From positions 118,064,562 through 118,128,561 of the forward strand of contig OW799236.1 of assembly GCA_941918925.1 (NCBI GenBank): DNA of 64,000 nt, in the 5' to 3' direction. A program made the translations under genes and the position numbers. Below the pieces are notes generated by a model that worked only from the letters and a program-made list of their open reading frames with translations, searched no databases and was not told the origin of the DNA. How positions within the stretch are numbered: position 1 is the stretch's first letter; the number at the start of each line of letters is the position of its first letter. Positions 23,641 through 35,775 of this stretch are shown here, piece after piece. The DNA is from Phyto melanocephala (taxonomy: Eukaryota; Arthropoda; Insecta; Diptera; Rhinophoridae).

Positions 23641-25004
23641 AATATTAAATATATAAAGTTAGATCTTTAGATAAGAAATAAATTTTCTGATTTATTTTCA
23701 TTTAACATAAATTAAGGAAAATTTTCCTTTGCATATTATTACCAAAATATATGTGTCAAAAACCCTTAGTTCTCCATATAGCGGATAGTAAAGAATAGAA
23801 CTTTATTTCTTTTATTATTATTTTTTTTTTTGGGTTTGTTTCATGTTGTTTTTGTTTCTGTTGTTACTTTGTTCTTCAAATGTATTTTGTAATTCACAAA
23901 TCATTTTTTCGTCACAGACAATCTTGTTTTTTTTTGTTCGTTTTCAAAATGGTTGTAATGATTTTGTAAAATTTTTTCAACAGCCATAAACATCAACAGT
24001 CAGAATAGCAACAACAATAACAGTCATATTAAAGAGCAATATCAACATATCGGAACTTGTTTCATTTTTGAATTATTTGAATTTATCGATTCGCAATTAG
24101 ATTAAGGCCCACACATTTTATTTGCTAAAAAAAACAATGTTTAACAGCAATTATTGCAAAAAATTAAATGAATTATAATACACATTAACAAGTAGTAGGT
24201 TTGTAAAAAGTAAACGACATACCATAATTGCTCTCCTCTATAAAAGTCATACATTTTAAATGCACATTTTTCAAGGTCAAAAAGTTATTTCCTAATAATA
24301 AGAAAAAATACACTAAGAAAATATTAAATTGAAGTTTTGCAGCCATAAAAAAATTGTTTGTCCAATTCTTTTCAAATATATTTACGTTAAATAGTTAATT
24401 CCACAACACAAGCTTGTCTTCTCAAAAATATATACATTTTTTCTAAAGTCAGTATATAACCATTCTTTCAATTCTTTCCAAAAACTATAAAAAAGTGTTA
24501 TAATAGGGACCCTTTTTGGTATGACACCTTGCTATTTATCACAAATATACTTGAAAATATGTCTTTTTTAACAAAACGAAAATTTTACAAAAACCTTTAT
24601 TTGTCAAATATAAACCTGATCAGAAATGTAGCTCAACATTTCACTCACTCACCTACAACTGTTTCTACCATTTAATTGACAGCCAGCAATACAATGTAAC
24701 GCACAACTGCTTTTAAACTGTCTTCCATCATCTGGATTTTTGGTTTGAGATTTCTTAAAAGATTAATCGAAAATTTGTCAATAAGCTACAAGTAATTATA
24801 AGATTTAAGTCGTCATTAATGATTGTAAAACTAAAACAACAAATTACACACACACATTTCCTTTTAAAAACCTAGAAATTATTGGAGTACTCACGTCTTT
24901 GTTATTGCTCTTGTTGTTTTAAGATTTGTATCTGTCATTTTCTAACGCATTTAAATCATTTTGACAAGTTCCTTTATAAGATCTGTCCTTTTTTATTAAT
25001 TTCA
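23641..25004. other. AT-rich DNA, no gene seen
   Basis: No recognisable frame, repeat family or inverted structure beyond T-tracts (for example near 23820) and CA/CAA runs. Confidence 0.5.
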
Positions 25005-26390
25005 ACCTTCACAAAGAGTGTACGGGTGTATATAGGTTTGTGATTCCGTGTGAAATTTCTAAAGAGTCCGCCAAATGAAAATGCTATAAAAAAAAGTGTT
25101 GCTTCGGCAGTGTGGCACGTAGCGCCGTCCTGTTGAAATCAAATGTTGCCAATATCCTCCTCTTAAATTTTTATGAAGAAAAATTCGTTCAACATGGCCC
25201 GATAACGATCGTCATTGACTACGGCCACTCCTTGCTCATTTTCAAGGAAAAATGGCTCAATTATGCCTCTGGACCAAAATCCGCACCAAACAGTGTCTCG
25301 CTTTTCAATATATGCGTGCGGGTCTGAGCCCCAAATGCGACAATTTTGCTTGTTTACATACCCGCCAAGATCAAAATGAGCTTCATCCGAAAAGATGCTT
25401 TTTTTTTTGCAAAATCGGCCAAAGTAATGTCGCAATATTTCCCAGCGTTTTTCAAACGTAAACACAACCATATTCGTTCAGCGGAAGGATAAAACTAATT
25501 ATCTGTCAAATCAGACATGAGCTAAGTGTTACCATTCACGTACAAGATTCATTTTCGACGCCTTAAAAATGTATTTTTTAAAAGCTTATTAATAGCGGAA
25601 TCGATTAAGCACTATCCGTTTGTCCGTCTGTCCCTCTGTCTGCTCGTGTGTATGTTGAAATCAAATTTTTGAAGCCCCTTGACATCGTTCAGGCCCATGT
25701 AAGACATCAAAATATCAGAAATATTTGGAAGCAGATTGGTATTGGAAATTAGTCTAATCGCCTTATAACTATCTGAGATATGAGCAAATAAACATGAATG
25801 CCTTTGTTCTCGCCGCTATTTTACCACAAAAATTAAAATTGTTTAGTGCTAGGATAATTTAAAGATACTTTTACAAAGTTTTGGACAAATCATTTACTAA
25901 TCGGCAAGGTTATATAGGCAAACATTATATGGAAAATATATAAATTTTTTTAAATAAATCGAATTTTTCAAGTTTTTACATCATTTTTGGACAGTTTACA
26001 ACACCAAGTTTTAAGCCGTTGTCTCAAAAATTAATTCTAAAAAAACTTTACAAACCGATTTGAAACTAACCGAGATATGGACGCCTAACCGCTTCGGTGT
26101 TTTTCATAAAAGGAGAGTCAGTATGGGTTTCAAATAAAAGGTCTTGATTAACGCAACAAAACTATTAAAAAAGAGTAAAATCGAACCCCATCAATATGGG
26201 TATCAAATGAAAGGGCTGGACTAGTAAAATACAGGTAACCATGAAAAAATTTAAAATCAAAGATGGCGTCGGAAATTATAAAGAAAATCGCTTATAACAT
26301 GAAACCTAAAATCTAGCATTAACTACGATGTGATCATTACAACTATGTACATAACAATGAAGGGTATTATCAGATTAGGCACGACCGATT
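25005..26390 (+). mobile_element. HINE-related copy split by a mariner fragment
   Basis: The family 5' segment (TGTATATAGGTTTGTGATTC, then CCGTGTGAAATTTCT) occupies about 25010-25064. The body resumes at about 25565 with TTTTTAAAAGCTTATTAATAG, the GTCCGTCTGTCC core (25619-25636), AATATCAGAAATATT and CTGAGATATGAGC. A diverged 3' hairpin (GGCACGACCGATTATA, about 26375) ends it. The internal GGGTATCAAATGAAAGG units near 26120 and 26200 are not in the HINE-B copies at 43-48 kb, so this may be a related subfamily. The interruption is the mariner-like fragment at 25080-25490. Confidence 0.7.
25080..25490 (-). pseudogene. Tc1/mariner-like transposase fragment (DDE domain part)
   Basis: On the minus strand the reading contains the first catalytic block, IFSDEAHFDLGGYVNKQN (about 25372-25395 for SDEAHF). 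It continues with CRIWGSDPHAYIEKRDTVWCG, then GIIEPFFLEN, and then the second catalytic block QQDGATCHTAEA (about 25091-25140). The third catalytic residue and both ends are missing, and an in-frame stop separates the blocks. These motifs define the mariner-type transposases that carry a DUF4817-like helix-turn-helix. It sits inside the HINE-related copy and shares its family with the fragments at 32.6, 35, 52.5, 56.7 and 61.8 kb. Confidence 0.85.
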
Positions 26391-28429
26391 ATAAAACTTT
26401 AACTCATTTTTAATTGTTTGTTATGTGAGTAAAATCATTAGAGGATTTATTGTAATCCTTTACACTTCCCTCCAACACCGGCCTTCCGATCTAAAAAAAA
26501 GTTTTTTATTGCCTTTAATAAGTTACAATTTGAAAGAGAGAGTTATATTCTGCTCTTACAAAACTAAACATAATTTTCAAAAAAATTCTTGTTGTTTAAA
26601 AAATAAATTTACGAACGCAATTCTTTATATTTTTTTTATAAACCGGAGATTAAATATAATTTTTATTTAAAGAATTTTTTGTATAAAAAATTTATGGAGT
26701 ACAATGTTTTTGCAGAAAATAAAATTTTTAAATTAAACAACGTCTGTCATTGTCATTTTTCACTTCATATGAATTTGTCTTTTACGATCCTATCATAGAC
26801 TTCCTTTTGTAAATATTTTGAGGGGTCTAGTGTTTGTAAATATTTTTAATTATAAATTTTTTTTTAAATTATTTTCTGATTGTTTTTAGTTCATGCAATT
26901 TTTTATTAAACAATTTTTGTTTGACTTTTGCAATATTTAATAAACGCAACAAACAATTATGGAGAAAAATAATTGTTTTTAAATAAAACTGCAGGCGTCT
27001 TTGGTATTTAGCATTAATCCAGGATACGATGGCTATTACAGAAATAATAGCCAACATAAAAGTAGATTAAAAATAAAAGGCGACGGTAAAAAATTAAAAT
27101 AAATTTGTTGGCAAAAATTAGTTTCTTTCCTTTTATCAATTATGAACCCAATTACCACAGAATTTTATGAATTTCTTATAGTTTTGAAATGTATTTTTTT
27201 TAATGTATTCTAGCGTACACTAGCTTCGCGAGAGTGTATTTTACGAGTTTCATTTTTATGTTTTTTTTCTGGCTTTTTCTTGAATATTGAAGGAAGCAAA
27301 TATCAATATTTACTAAAACAAATTCTTGTCAATTTTATTGAAAATGTTTAATAAATTTTCTTATTTTATGTTACCGCATTTGCTTTTGTTTTAATTTTTT
27401 TTTTCTTTTCCTTTTAGTTTCTTTGTTTTTTTTTTTTTTTTTTTTTTTTTTGCGGCTACTAGGAGATAAAACGTTAGCGTAACTTATCATATGCCGCAAC
27501 GCTTCTTACATTGTTTTTGGGAGCATTTGTATGCATGTAAAGCAGATGAGCAGCCGTAGTTGTTAGTATGGGTAAATCAATACACTATTACATGTCATTG
27601 CTACTGAACATCAGCTTAAATTAAGAAAAAAATCAACAGCCAACCACTATAGCAACCATATTAAGGAAACATTTAAGCCAGCTATTTCTTCCAAAGATAT
27701 GGAATATATTTTTTAGTTTTTTTTTATTTAGAATAGAACCTGTTTTATTAACCCATGCATAATTATCATTTAGTAATTTCATATTAAAATGTTGTTGTTT
27801 CTGTTATGTATTCCTTTAATTTGATTCGGCTTAATTTGGTGGTGTGTCTGTATATGTATGACTTTATATGTGAGCCCGTATCTGGTCTACATAACAGTGT
27901 TTGGTTGTAAGATGTCGTAGAGAACTAGTAAACAGCTCAAAGAAGGCCCTAGTTTTATATATAAACAAAAGCAGCAACAACAACTACATATGTTCACAAT
28001 GAACTTAAATTGTTCAAGCGATTTTAATTTAATGAATAATAATGCATGCGCATGGGCATACTTTGTTTAAGTATCCAGTGATAATGGCGGCAACAGTAAT
28101 AGCGAGGTTAATGTTGCCACTTTGAACAAAGTGGAACCTTTCTCCGATGAAAACTAATCACAGAAAAAATTTCTAAATTTATTATTGAAGTATATTAGGT
28201 GTTCAAAATTTAATTTAATCATTTATTTATATTTTTTATTACTGAATTACATCGTCTAAATTTCTGGATCTTTCTATTGATAATTTATAATTTTTATTTA
28301 ACCTTGAGATAACATTTTGTTTTTTTTTATAAAAAATTAAAAAAAAACAATAAAAATAATGAATTAATAGTGAATTACTATAAATTATAAAAATTTTTCA
28401 ACATTTTGTTATTGACAATATCACAATTA
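26391..28429. other. AT-rich DNA, no gene seen
   Basis: Nothing recognisable apart from a T-tract of about 26 bases at 27427-27451. Chance frames only. Confidence 0.5.
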
Positions 28430-29503
28430 TTTGTCATCAACAATAGACCAGATAAGTCTTATAGAGGACTATTTTTAAAAATATGTTTCCTAAGATGGAG
28501 ACAAACATAATATTCTTTGTTGTATTCTCAATTTCTTTTAAATACAATAATACACTATTGTAGATTGTATAGTGTCCAATTCTGGAGGAAGTTGTATTGA
28601 TTGCTTCAACTATGCACAGCAATGATTTCTCCAGTAAGAATTGAAGAGTAGCAGGCTAAAATTGAATTTCTAAATATTTCTTTATACTGAGTAACACTAA
28701 AACTGACTATATCATTTAATTTTGATGTATCAGTTAGATATAATTTATTTCTTATTTTTTTCTTTGAGGATTAAATTTCATTTAATAATCTTCTAAACAG
28801 CGACGGATCTGTGTTTGGTTTTACAAAACTATGAGGAGTAGCATCTATTGTTTTGTCTGTAAAAATCAAAGGTAGCTTGTATTGTTGGCTTTTTAATTTC
28901 CTAGTAAGATCTATGTTGTTAATATTTAGGTTGTTTATATTCTATGACTGATGGTATCCTTGAATTTTTTTCAAGCATTTGTTAATAATTTTATCTAATG
29001 AAGTTTCCTGGTTATGGTATAAGAATCTAAATAGTCTGGCAGTTACCAAATCTCTTTTTACTTCTAGTAGTTTCAAATCGCTTTTAAAAGGAATATTTGA
29101 TATTGGTGTTATATGGAATGCTGCCAAAGCAGCCCTAAAGGCTGCATTGATTCCTGTTTGTTTTTTCCTAAGTAGGCTTTTTGGACAACAACCATAATTT
29201 GGGAGCGAATAGATGAATTTTTTGTGAGATAAGCATTTAGTAATGTTCAGCTTTTTTCGGCAGTGATGTTGGGAGATTATCTACGTGATTATTCCATTTG
29301 TATATGCTGTTAATATGTAACCGAAGTATTTTTTGATTTTCTTTCTCCACTAATTTAAAAGTTGTTATATATGTGCAACAAAAGATACAATTTGTACATA
29401 CATATGTATAAAATATGGCTTTTCATTTGGAGGTTGATATCTACACCATTCCTTAATGCTTCGATAAAGTTGGTCATCATGAATAATTCGGTTATTATTT
29501 CGG

Positions 29504-29513
29504 CTCGATCTTA
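29504..29513 (+). repeat. Target-site duplication of the inserted I-clade 3' fragment (left)
   Basis: CTCGATCTTA here is repeated exactly at 29856-29865. Confidence 0.85.
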
Positions 29514-29855
29514 GGTTAGGTTAGGTTAGGTTGAAAAGCAGGGGCATAAAAAGCCCAAACCCATGACAGGTATACACTTATTCCCAGTTGGCATTTTGTG
29601 CGCTCCATGTGGAAAACGGAATTCCCAAACAAAAACCATAATCATAATTTCCCATAAATAAATATCGGACAAGTTCAAGAACTCAGTCCCCTCAATGTAA
29701 TTCCTTATGGATCTCCAGTTTGAGTTCCCCAGGTACTCCAAATTCATCATAGTATCCACTGTAAAATTCTCGCGTCTAATATGCCCAAACGCAGGACAAT
29801 GACAGAGGAAGTGTACCAAAGTCTCATCCTCTTCCTCGCATGCTCTACATGCTGT
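29514..29855 (-). mobile_element. 5'-truncated I-clade element, C-terminal CCHC part and CCTAA-repeat tail
   Basis: On the minus strand the insert opens within a cysteine/histidine block (CRACEEEDETLVHFLCHCPAF), the C-terminal domain typical of I/R1-group ORF2. It continues RRENFTVDTMMNLEYLG and NWRSIRNYIEGTEFLNLS. A short 3' region ends GCTTTTCAACC, followed by tandem CCTAA units (on the plus strand TTAGG repeats at 29511-29532). It is flanked by the 10-bp duplication CTCGATCTTA. Removing it joins the older I-clade frame (GFNLIVRS to SRNNNRI) without a shift, which confirms the insertion. The same 3' end recurs at about 60354. Confidence 0.85.
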
Positions 29856-29865
29856 CTCGATCTTA
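29856..29865 (+). repeat. Target-site duplication of the inserted I-clade 3' fragment (right)
   Basis: CTCGATCTTA, identical to 29504-29513. Confidence 0.85.
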
Positions 29866-30989
29866 CTATTAGATTAAAGCCATCAGCATATGGTGTAAAT
29901 TCTTTGTTTTTATCAAGGAAAATGATAGAGCAAATTTTATTGTAGGTTTTTAGAAACAATATGCTTAATAATCTCTCTTATCAACAGCTCATAATGAAAG
30001 GCTGTTTGCAATCTGATTATCCACATGGAGTAGAGGAACAATTGTTGATTGACCTTTCGTGATTCCAAGAAACAAAAAAGTTAATAAATATTTGCTCACT
30101 GGATTTAAATACACTTCTTAAAGTTTATTTCTACTGGCTCAAGAAAAAAGGTGAAATATCCAATCCCTTAAGTATCACTTAAAGAAAATCTAACAATCTG
30201 TTTGGTTTATTTTCTTTCCTTTACCCTACATTGAAATTACTCAACTACGAGTAATTTCAATTAAAATCTCCTTATAGATTGGACTTATTTTACCAACGGT
30301 CCTTCTTACCATCGCAGCCTATAAAGAAGATTTTTTAGATACAACAGATCAATTTTTTTTAACTGTATAATATTGAAAAGTGTGCAAGCGTGCACAAGCC
30401 GCCATAGCCTACTGGCTACAATTATGTCATGAACTTTTGGCAGGAGTTAAGGGACAGATTGTTGCTTTGGTATATGAACTTTTCTTAAATTGTTGGGGAA
30501 TTTTTGAGCTAAGTATATTGCCATAAAGTTTTAGTAATCTATATTTTACATTTTTTGGCATTTGTTTCAGCATTGAGCACGATATCCTCTTAAAACTTTC
30601 AGTTTTTCCTTATTGTAACTTCTAGAAATGACATGTCTTTTTTAATTATGTTCGCTGCTGACGAAAGGTTTATTGGAGGTATTGCGGTCATATCTTTTGG
30701 ATTCTGAAATAACTTGACGAGACTTTACCTAAAATCTTTACTACTTCTTTTTTGTTTAAAGCAAGACCAGCAGGACTACTATCAGTTTTCAGAACATGGA
30801 TATTGATGTTAGTTTTGTATGCGGTAGGTCTATTAATTTCTCCAATTAATTCCCGATGTTATTTTTATTGAAGATGTAGTTTAATCTAATGATTTAGTTT
30901 TCTTTTTTTATTTTTGCATTTAATTTTTTTAAATTAATAAATTTTGATTGTTGAGGTCAATTTTAAATAGGTTGCAAGTTTGTTTTTTT

Positions 30990-33334
30990 TTATACCCGCC
31001 ACCAAAAAAATGGTGGGGGTATATTCATTTTGTCATTCCGTTTGTAACACATCGAAATATCAATTTTAGACCCCATAAAGTATATATATTCTAAATCGTG
31101 GTTTGATTTTATGACGATCTAGCTATGTCCGTACGTCTGTCCGTCTGTCCGTCTGTTGAAAGCACGATAGAGGTCGCACCGAAAAAGCTAGGGGGCTTAA
31201 ATTTTGCCAGAATCTTTCTTATAGACAAGGTTTGTTTGGTATTGAAAATGGGCTAAATCGGAATATTAGGAAGAGAGTTATAGCTCGAAAAGCAAGAGTA
31301 GGTCGAAAAAACCGTGTCCTTCGAACATCGAATAAAATGAAATTGTGTCCAAACGCCTTAACGTAGACTCATCAAACTTTGAGTATATATTTCCTGGGTA
31401 AAGGCAATATTTTTCCCAGAAAATTGTCTAAATCTATGCATTAGGAGAGGAGTTATCGATCAAAATGTACGAAAATTTATACCGCACAGTGTATTTTTCG
31501 GTATATTTAAAAACAAAAACGTCATAAAAGCAACAAAATTGGATGTACGACTCTGAAATTTTGCACACTTTGCTTTTTGGTGACACGCTTTCTTGTAACG
31601 GCAAATCAATGTGCTACGCCCACTTTTACGCCCACCTCCCATATAACGTTTTAACTAAAATTCATATAAATTCTCTATTAATAAAGATTTTGGAATAATA
31701 AAGGCCTATCTTGAAATACCTCAGTTGTAATCATTCGCGAAAATAACTTTGACACGCCTACTATAACGCCCACTTTTCACGTTATCTACCGTTAATGAAA
31801 TTTAAAAGCTCATAAAACCGCTAAAATTAGAGGTATGATGATAAATTTTGCTACGTCTATCCCCCTAGGCAATATCATTACTGTGCCAAAAAATTAAGGT
31901 GCCACGCCTACTTTTACGCCCACCTCCCATATAACGTTTTACCTAAAATTCATATAATTTCTCTTTTAATAAAGATTTTGGAATAATAAAGGACTATATT
32001 GAAACACCTAACACCTCATTAGCAAAAACAACTTTGACACGCCTACCATAACGCCCACTTTCACTTTTGAATTGTGTCCAGACGCATAAATGTAGTCATG
32101 AAACTTCGAATATATATTTATCGAGTCAAAAGAATATTTTTCCCTGAAAATCGCTTAAATCTATGAATTAGGAAAAGAGTTATAGATAAAAATGTACGAA
32201 AATTTATACCGCACAGTGTATATTTCAAATTTAAAACGTAATAAAACTGACAAAACTATATGTACGATTTTGAAATTTTGCAAACATGGCTTTTTGGTCA
32301 AAGTCTTCGTTATAACGGAAGATAGATGTGCCACGCACACTTTTTTCCTTAAATTTTTATAAAAATATATTAGTCATATATATTAGCATTTATTCATCTT
32401 ACACTGCACCATTTATTGTACTGTAGCTAAATATAAGATAAAGATGTTCAGATAGATGACTCTACTAGCAACTACTAGATGGCATGCTAACAACTTATGC
32501 TTATGTTCTCCTAAAGTTATGGTCACTTTCATTGAAAGACTAAATTTACGAAAACATTTTACTAGCATACTGAAGTTATAATGGGTGGTTTAATTTTAAG
32601 GGACTATGTTGATTTTGAATAAAATTATTATGAAATTATTATCATTTATTTTTATAATGATAATATTTGTATGCTTCAATTATGTATGGAACAAAATATC
32701 TGCCAAATGGCACCCCAACCTAGGCGGCACACAACGATCCGATAGTCCAAATTTTCAATGACACTGTTGATGCTCGATTGTTGGGCACGATGATGAGTCG
32801 AGGTTGCTTGCTCTTTTGCCACGTTATCGTGAAAAACAGCAATGTTTCCCATTCAACGAACTAAGATGGCATTCACAGATGTTTTCACATTTCATACAGA
32901 CCTGCTTTGCAGACATTTAAATATTTTTTACAATTCTCACGATTGTGGACGAATTCGAACGATTATGTTGACCAAAAGAATCATGAAGTGCACAAAATGC
33001 ATTTTGATTTGAACGCCCATTTTTATAAAAATCTTTAATATTTAAAAGCGTTGCTCGATTGCGTATCTATCCACGGTTCAAATTGAGTTAGTCTGAGATT
33101 GAGAAATGTCAAGTGAAATGCAGAAAACAAATTTAAAGACTAGGTGTAGTTCACCTTCAACATGGGCCCTTAAAATTTAACCACCCTCTACAAAGAAAGT
33201 GATACATATTTTATTATAAAGAGATTATTCCATAATGATTAACAAAATAATAAGTACTGTGCTTTAAATGTACACAAAATTGGTGGTGGGTATAAAAGAT
33301 TCGGCACAGCCGAATATAGTGCTCTTACTTGTTT
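30990..33334 (+). mobile_element. HINE-A copy 1 (DINE-1/INE-1-like), carrying a deleted mariner
   Basis: The copy starts with a hairpin (TATACCCGCCACC ... GGTGGGGGTATA), then ACCCCATAAAGTATATATAT and a GTCCGTCTGTCCGTCTG core. The body has two partial tandem repeats of a 0.6-0.75-kb unit: ATTGTGTCC near 31336 and again near 32073, and CGCCCACCTCCCATATAACG at 31629 and 31918. It ends with the shared hairpin GATTCGGCACAGCCGAATAT and GCTCTTACTTGTT. No element-encoded frame is seen. A second, inverted copy lies at 61671-63463. Both contain the same mariner insertion. Confidence 0.9.
32581..33188 (-). mobile_element. Internally deleted Tc1/mariner-like element nested in HINE-A copy 1
   Basis: Terminal inverted repeats ATGGGTGGTTTAATTTTAAG (left) and, reverse-complemented, GAGGGTGGTTAAATTTTAAG (right) are bordered by TA on both sides (32579-32580, 33189-33190). 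The minus strand encodes remnants of the N-terminal DNA-binding region (FEFVHNRENCKKYLN, and farther downstream WQKSKQPRLIIVPNNRAS), with stops and shifts. The DDE catalytic domain has been deleted. The equivalent remnant at 61816-62416 reads better. Confidence 0.8.
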
Positions 33335-34989
33335 TTTTTTAATTATGTTTTAAGGTTAAGACTACATTGACCCATTGGGCAGAAGTGTTGTGTTTAAATA
33401 TAAAACATATTTAAAGGTTTTGTTTTACTGTAAAATTCTCCACAATTTTTTTTAATAAATTCAGAACTTAAAAAAAAAATAAGAATACAATTTTAATTAA
33501 AATAAAAACTTTGATAAAATCTCACTTTATTGCTTAACATCTCTTCCAAACAAATTTGGCTAAGGCTTATAAATATAATATTTTTTCTATTTCATTTCTG
33601 TTACAATTAAAAAAAAATTTATAAAATTTACATATGTAGAATAAATTACAAGTTTATGCCACCACTCACAGTAAAACATCAAAGGCTTTTGCTTCTTTTT
33701 TTTTAATTTTTTATTTTTAAATGAAATTTTGTTTTGTCTTATTTTTTGTGCTTATGTTTTTTCGTTTTGGTTATAAATTAATAAAACTTAATAAATTTCC
33801 CGATAAGAACAACGCAAATAATTTACAAACTATACAAGACTCATTAATAAAATGCTTAGAATTTAGTTGTATCTCCAACACCATAAATAGAGTGTATTTG
33901 TGTGGTAGCATCTTCATTGTCAAGAATGAGCTAATTAGAATTAGGTTTAGCTTACAAAATTGCTACTGTTATATATACATATGTATGCAGGAATGTATGT
34001 AAAACATGTAGAAAATGTTTGAAATAGTTATTCGTTTTTTTTATAGATACACATGCGACGACACAGAATTGTGTTGATTATCCAACAAATCATCATGGGT
34101 GGTTTTTAGTAAAAAAAAAAATATTTATTTTCTTCTTTTCTAAAATAAAATTTTAATTAGAAATTTATGTAAAAACATCGCTTTTTTTAGAAAATTGTTT
34201 AAGGCTTTTGAATAGTTATGAGGATGTAGTTCAGTAAATTTTTATTTTCAAATTTTAAAAAACTATGAGTAATCATTTGTTTATTACAGTCGTTTTTTCT
34301 TGCATAAAATTAAATATGGAATGTTCGCAAATGCCATTGTTTTAATGAAGTTATAATTTACTTTTAGAAAAAGGTTAGTGACCTGCCTTAATAAAATTAG
34401 GGCACACATGTTTCACAATTAGAATAATTTGCAGATAGTAAATGTTCTATTAATTTCTACCTCTGGAAATTAAATAATGAAAAGATTCACAACTGAACAT
34501 AAAACCAGAAAATCAGCGACGAGTCACTTTAACGCAAGGAGCATATTGTCATGACTTTTATGTCAAAAATTCACAATTTAAAAAATTGATTCGTCCCCTC
34601 CAACATGGTACCGTAAGAGATTTGCCTCTAACCGGTACACCACGTTTAAAGGCAGAATTCGTTTATACGTTCTGTGCTGTTATGAATCAGCAGTTTTGTT
34701 TCTGTTCCATAGAAAATGTGTTTGCGTGGTTTGTTGTTCCCTTTCCGTTCCGTTCTGTTGCGGACAGATCTGTATATAATAGAATTCAACGTTAAATGAC
34801 GGCCATTGAGAGAGAAACAGCTGATATTAAGATGCCTTTGTTTTAAAGATAGCAGCAACAAAGAGACTCTCTCTTTGCCTTTAGATGAAATCTGACTGAT
34901 AATTTTTGACTTCTAATTTATTTTTTTATGTATAGAATTTGGCGAGAAAATATACAAAAATTATAATAAGCTTGTTTTGGTATAGCTAC
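33335..34989. other. AT-rich DNA, no gene recognised
   Basis: A 93-codon frame at 33721-34002 starts in T-rich sequence and lacks any domain; it is probably chance. A less AT-rich patch at about 34500-34830 was not recognised. Confidence 0.45.
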
Positions 34990-35775
34990 CTTGTAAATAA
35001 TGGCAGATAAGTTTTTACAAAAGAAGTAAGTATAAAAATTAGACAACAGAATGACACATCACAGAACGACAACAAAAAGTAAATACTGAAGCCTTCATTC
35101 GCACTGCGGATAGCTTAGAGCATGTAGAGCAAAGTGTTAACAAAACTCCAGAAACATCCCGGAAGAAGCTCTTCTAAGCTAGAAATGGCTCGTACGTCAC
35201 TATGGCACATTTCAAAAAAATATTAACTGTTAAAACAAAATAAAATCGCACAGAGCGTCGACAAGTTCTAAATTTTTCAGTTAAATTTCAACTGTGGGCA
35301 GAAATTAAATTATCTTTGTCTTGAAAATCTGATTATAAGTTAATTTTAACTTTAATGGCCTTAATAATAAGCAAAACTGTAGGTTTTATAGCTCTAAAAT
35401 TTCATCAATGCTTGTTACACACCACTAGCTATACAGTGTAAAAATCTTATTGGGACTTGCTACTTGAAGAATGGTATTGGTTATTGATAAAAAAAATTGT
35501 ATACATGCTGCTCTTGAAAACAAATCTTAGATGTGATTTTAGCCGAATAAAGCTACTGCTTACAATGCCCAAGACTCAATGGCACTTCTAAGTCAAAGCA
35601 TGTAGCAAATAATAACTAGAAATTCTGAAGTTAATTGGCCAACGCGTTTGTCAGAATTCGGATATTTTCTTTGAGGTTACTCAAAGGACCAAGCATATAT
35701 GAATAAGCGTGAAAAAATCTTTGTACTCAAGGCAAAATTTATTTCGGAAAATCCTCTAAAACGAGCCAATCATTT
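34990..35775 (+). pseudogene. Decayed full-span mariner-like transposase
   Basis: Scattered through all three plus-strand frames are blocks in the order expected of the family. The helix-turn-helix region comes first (SLEHVEQSVNKTPETSRKK, about 35110-35170), then NRTERRQVLNF (35250). NGLNNKQNCRFY lies at about 35355-35390, corresponding to GYVNKQNCRIWG. The second catalytic region follows as ATAYNAQDSMALLS (35552-35595), then EVNWPTRLSEFGYFL (35626-35670) and GYSKDQAYMNKRE (35673-35710). Most catalytic residues are lost. This is the oldest member of this transposase family in the window. Confidence 0.65.

Larger units (their letters stand above)
28430..30989 (-). pseudogene. Decayed I-clade non-LTR retrotransposon ORF2 (RT + RNase H)
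   Basis: Reading the minus strand from about 30990 downward, RT motif B appears degraded as ITKGQSTIVPLL (about 30030). It is followed by the YADD box as TPYADGFNLIVRS (29868-29893, second Asp changed to Gly). After an inserted fragment (29514-29855) the same frame continues with SRNNNRIIHDDQLYRSI and WNNHVDNL. Next come NAAFRAALAAFHITPISN (29116-29155) and KRDLVTARLFRFLYHN. RNase H-like LYLTDTSKLND lies at about 28711-28744, followed by ILTGEIIAV. The order RT, linker, RNase H is that of the I group. Numerous stops show it is dead. Its 5' part is lost at the junction with the HINE-A that starts at 30990. Confidence 0.75.

Noticed and set aside
29511..29532. TTAGG repeats as evidence of a true telomere or interstitial telomere
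   Set aside because: Only four units, exactly at the 3' tail of a retrotransposon bounded by a target duplication.
34500..34860. Overlapping antiparallel ~70-codon frames
   Set aside because: No domain on either strand; the patch is slightly less AT-rich but not recognisable.
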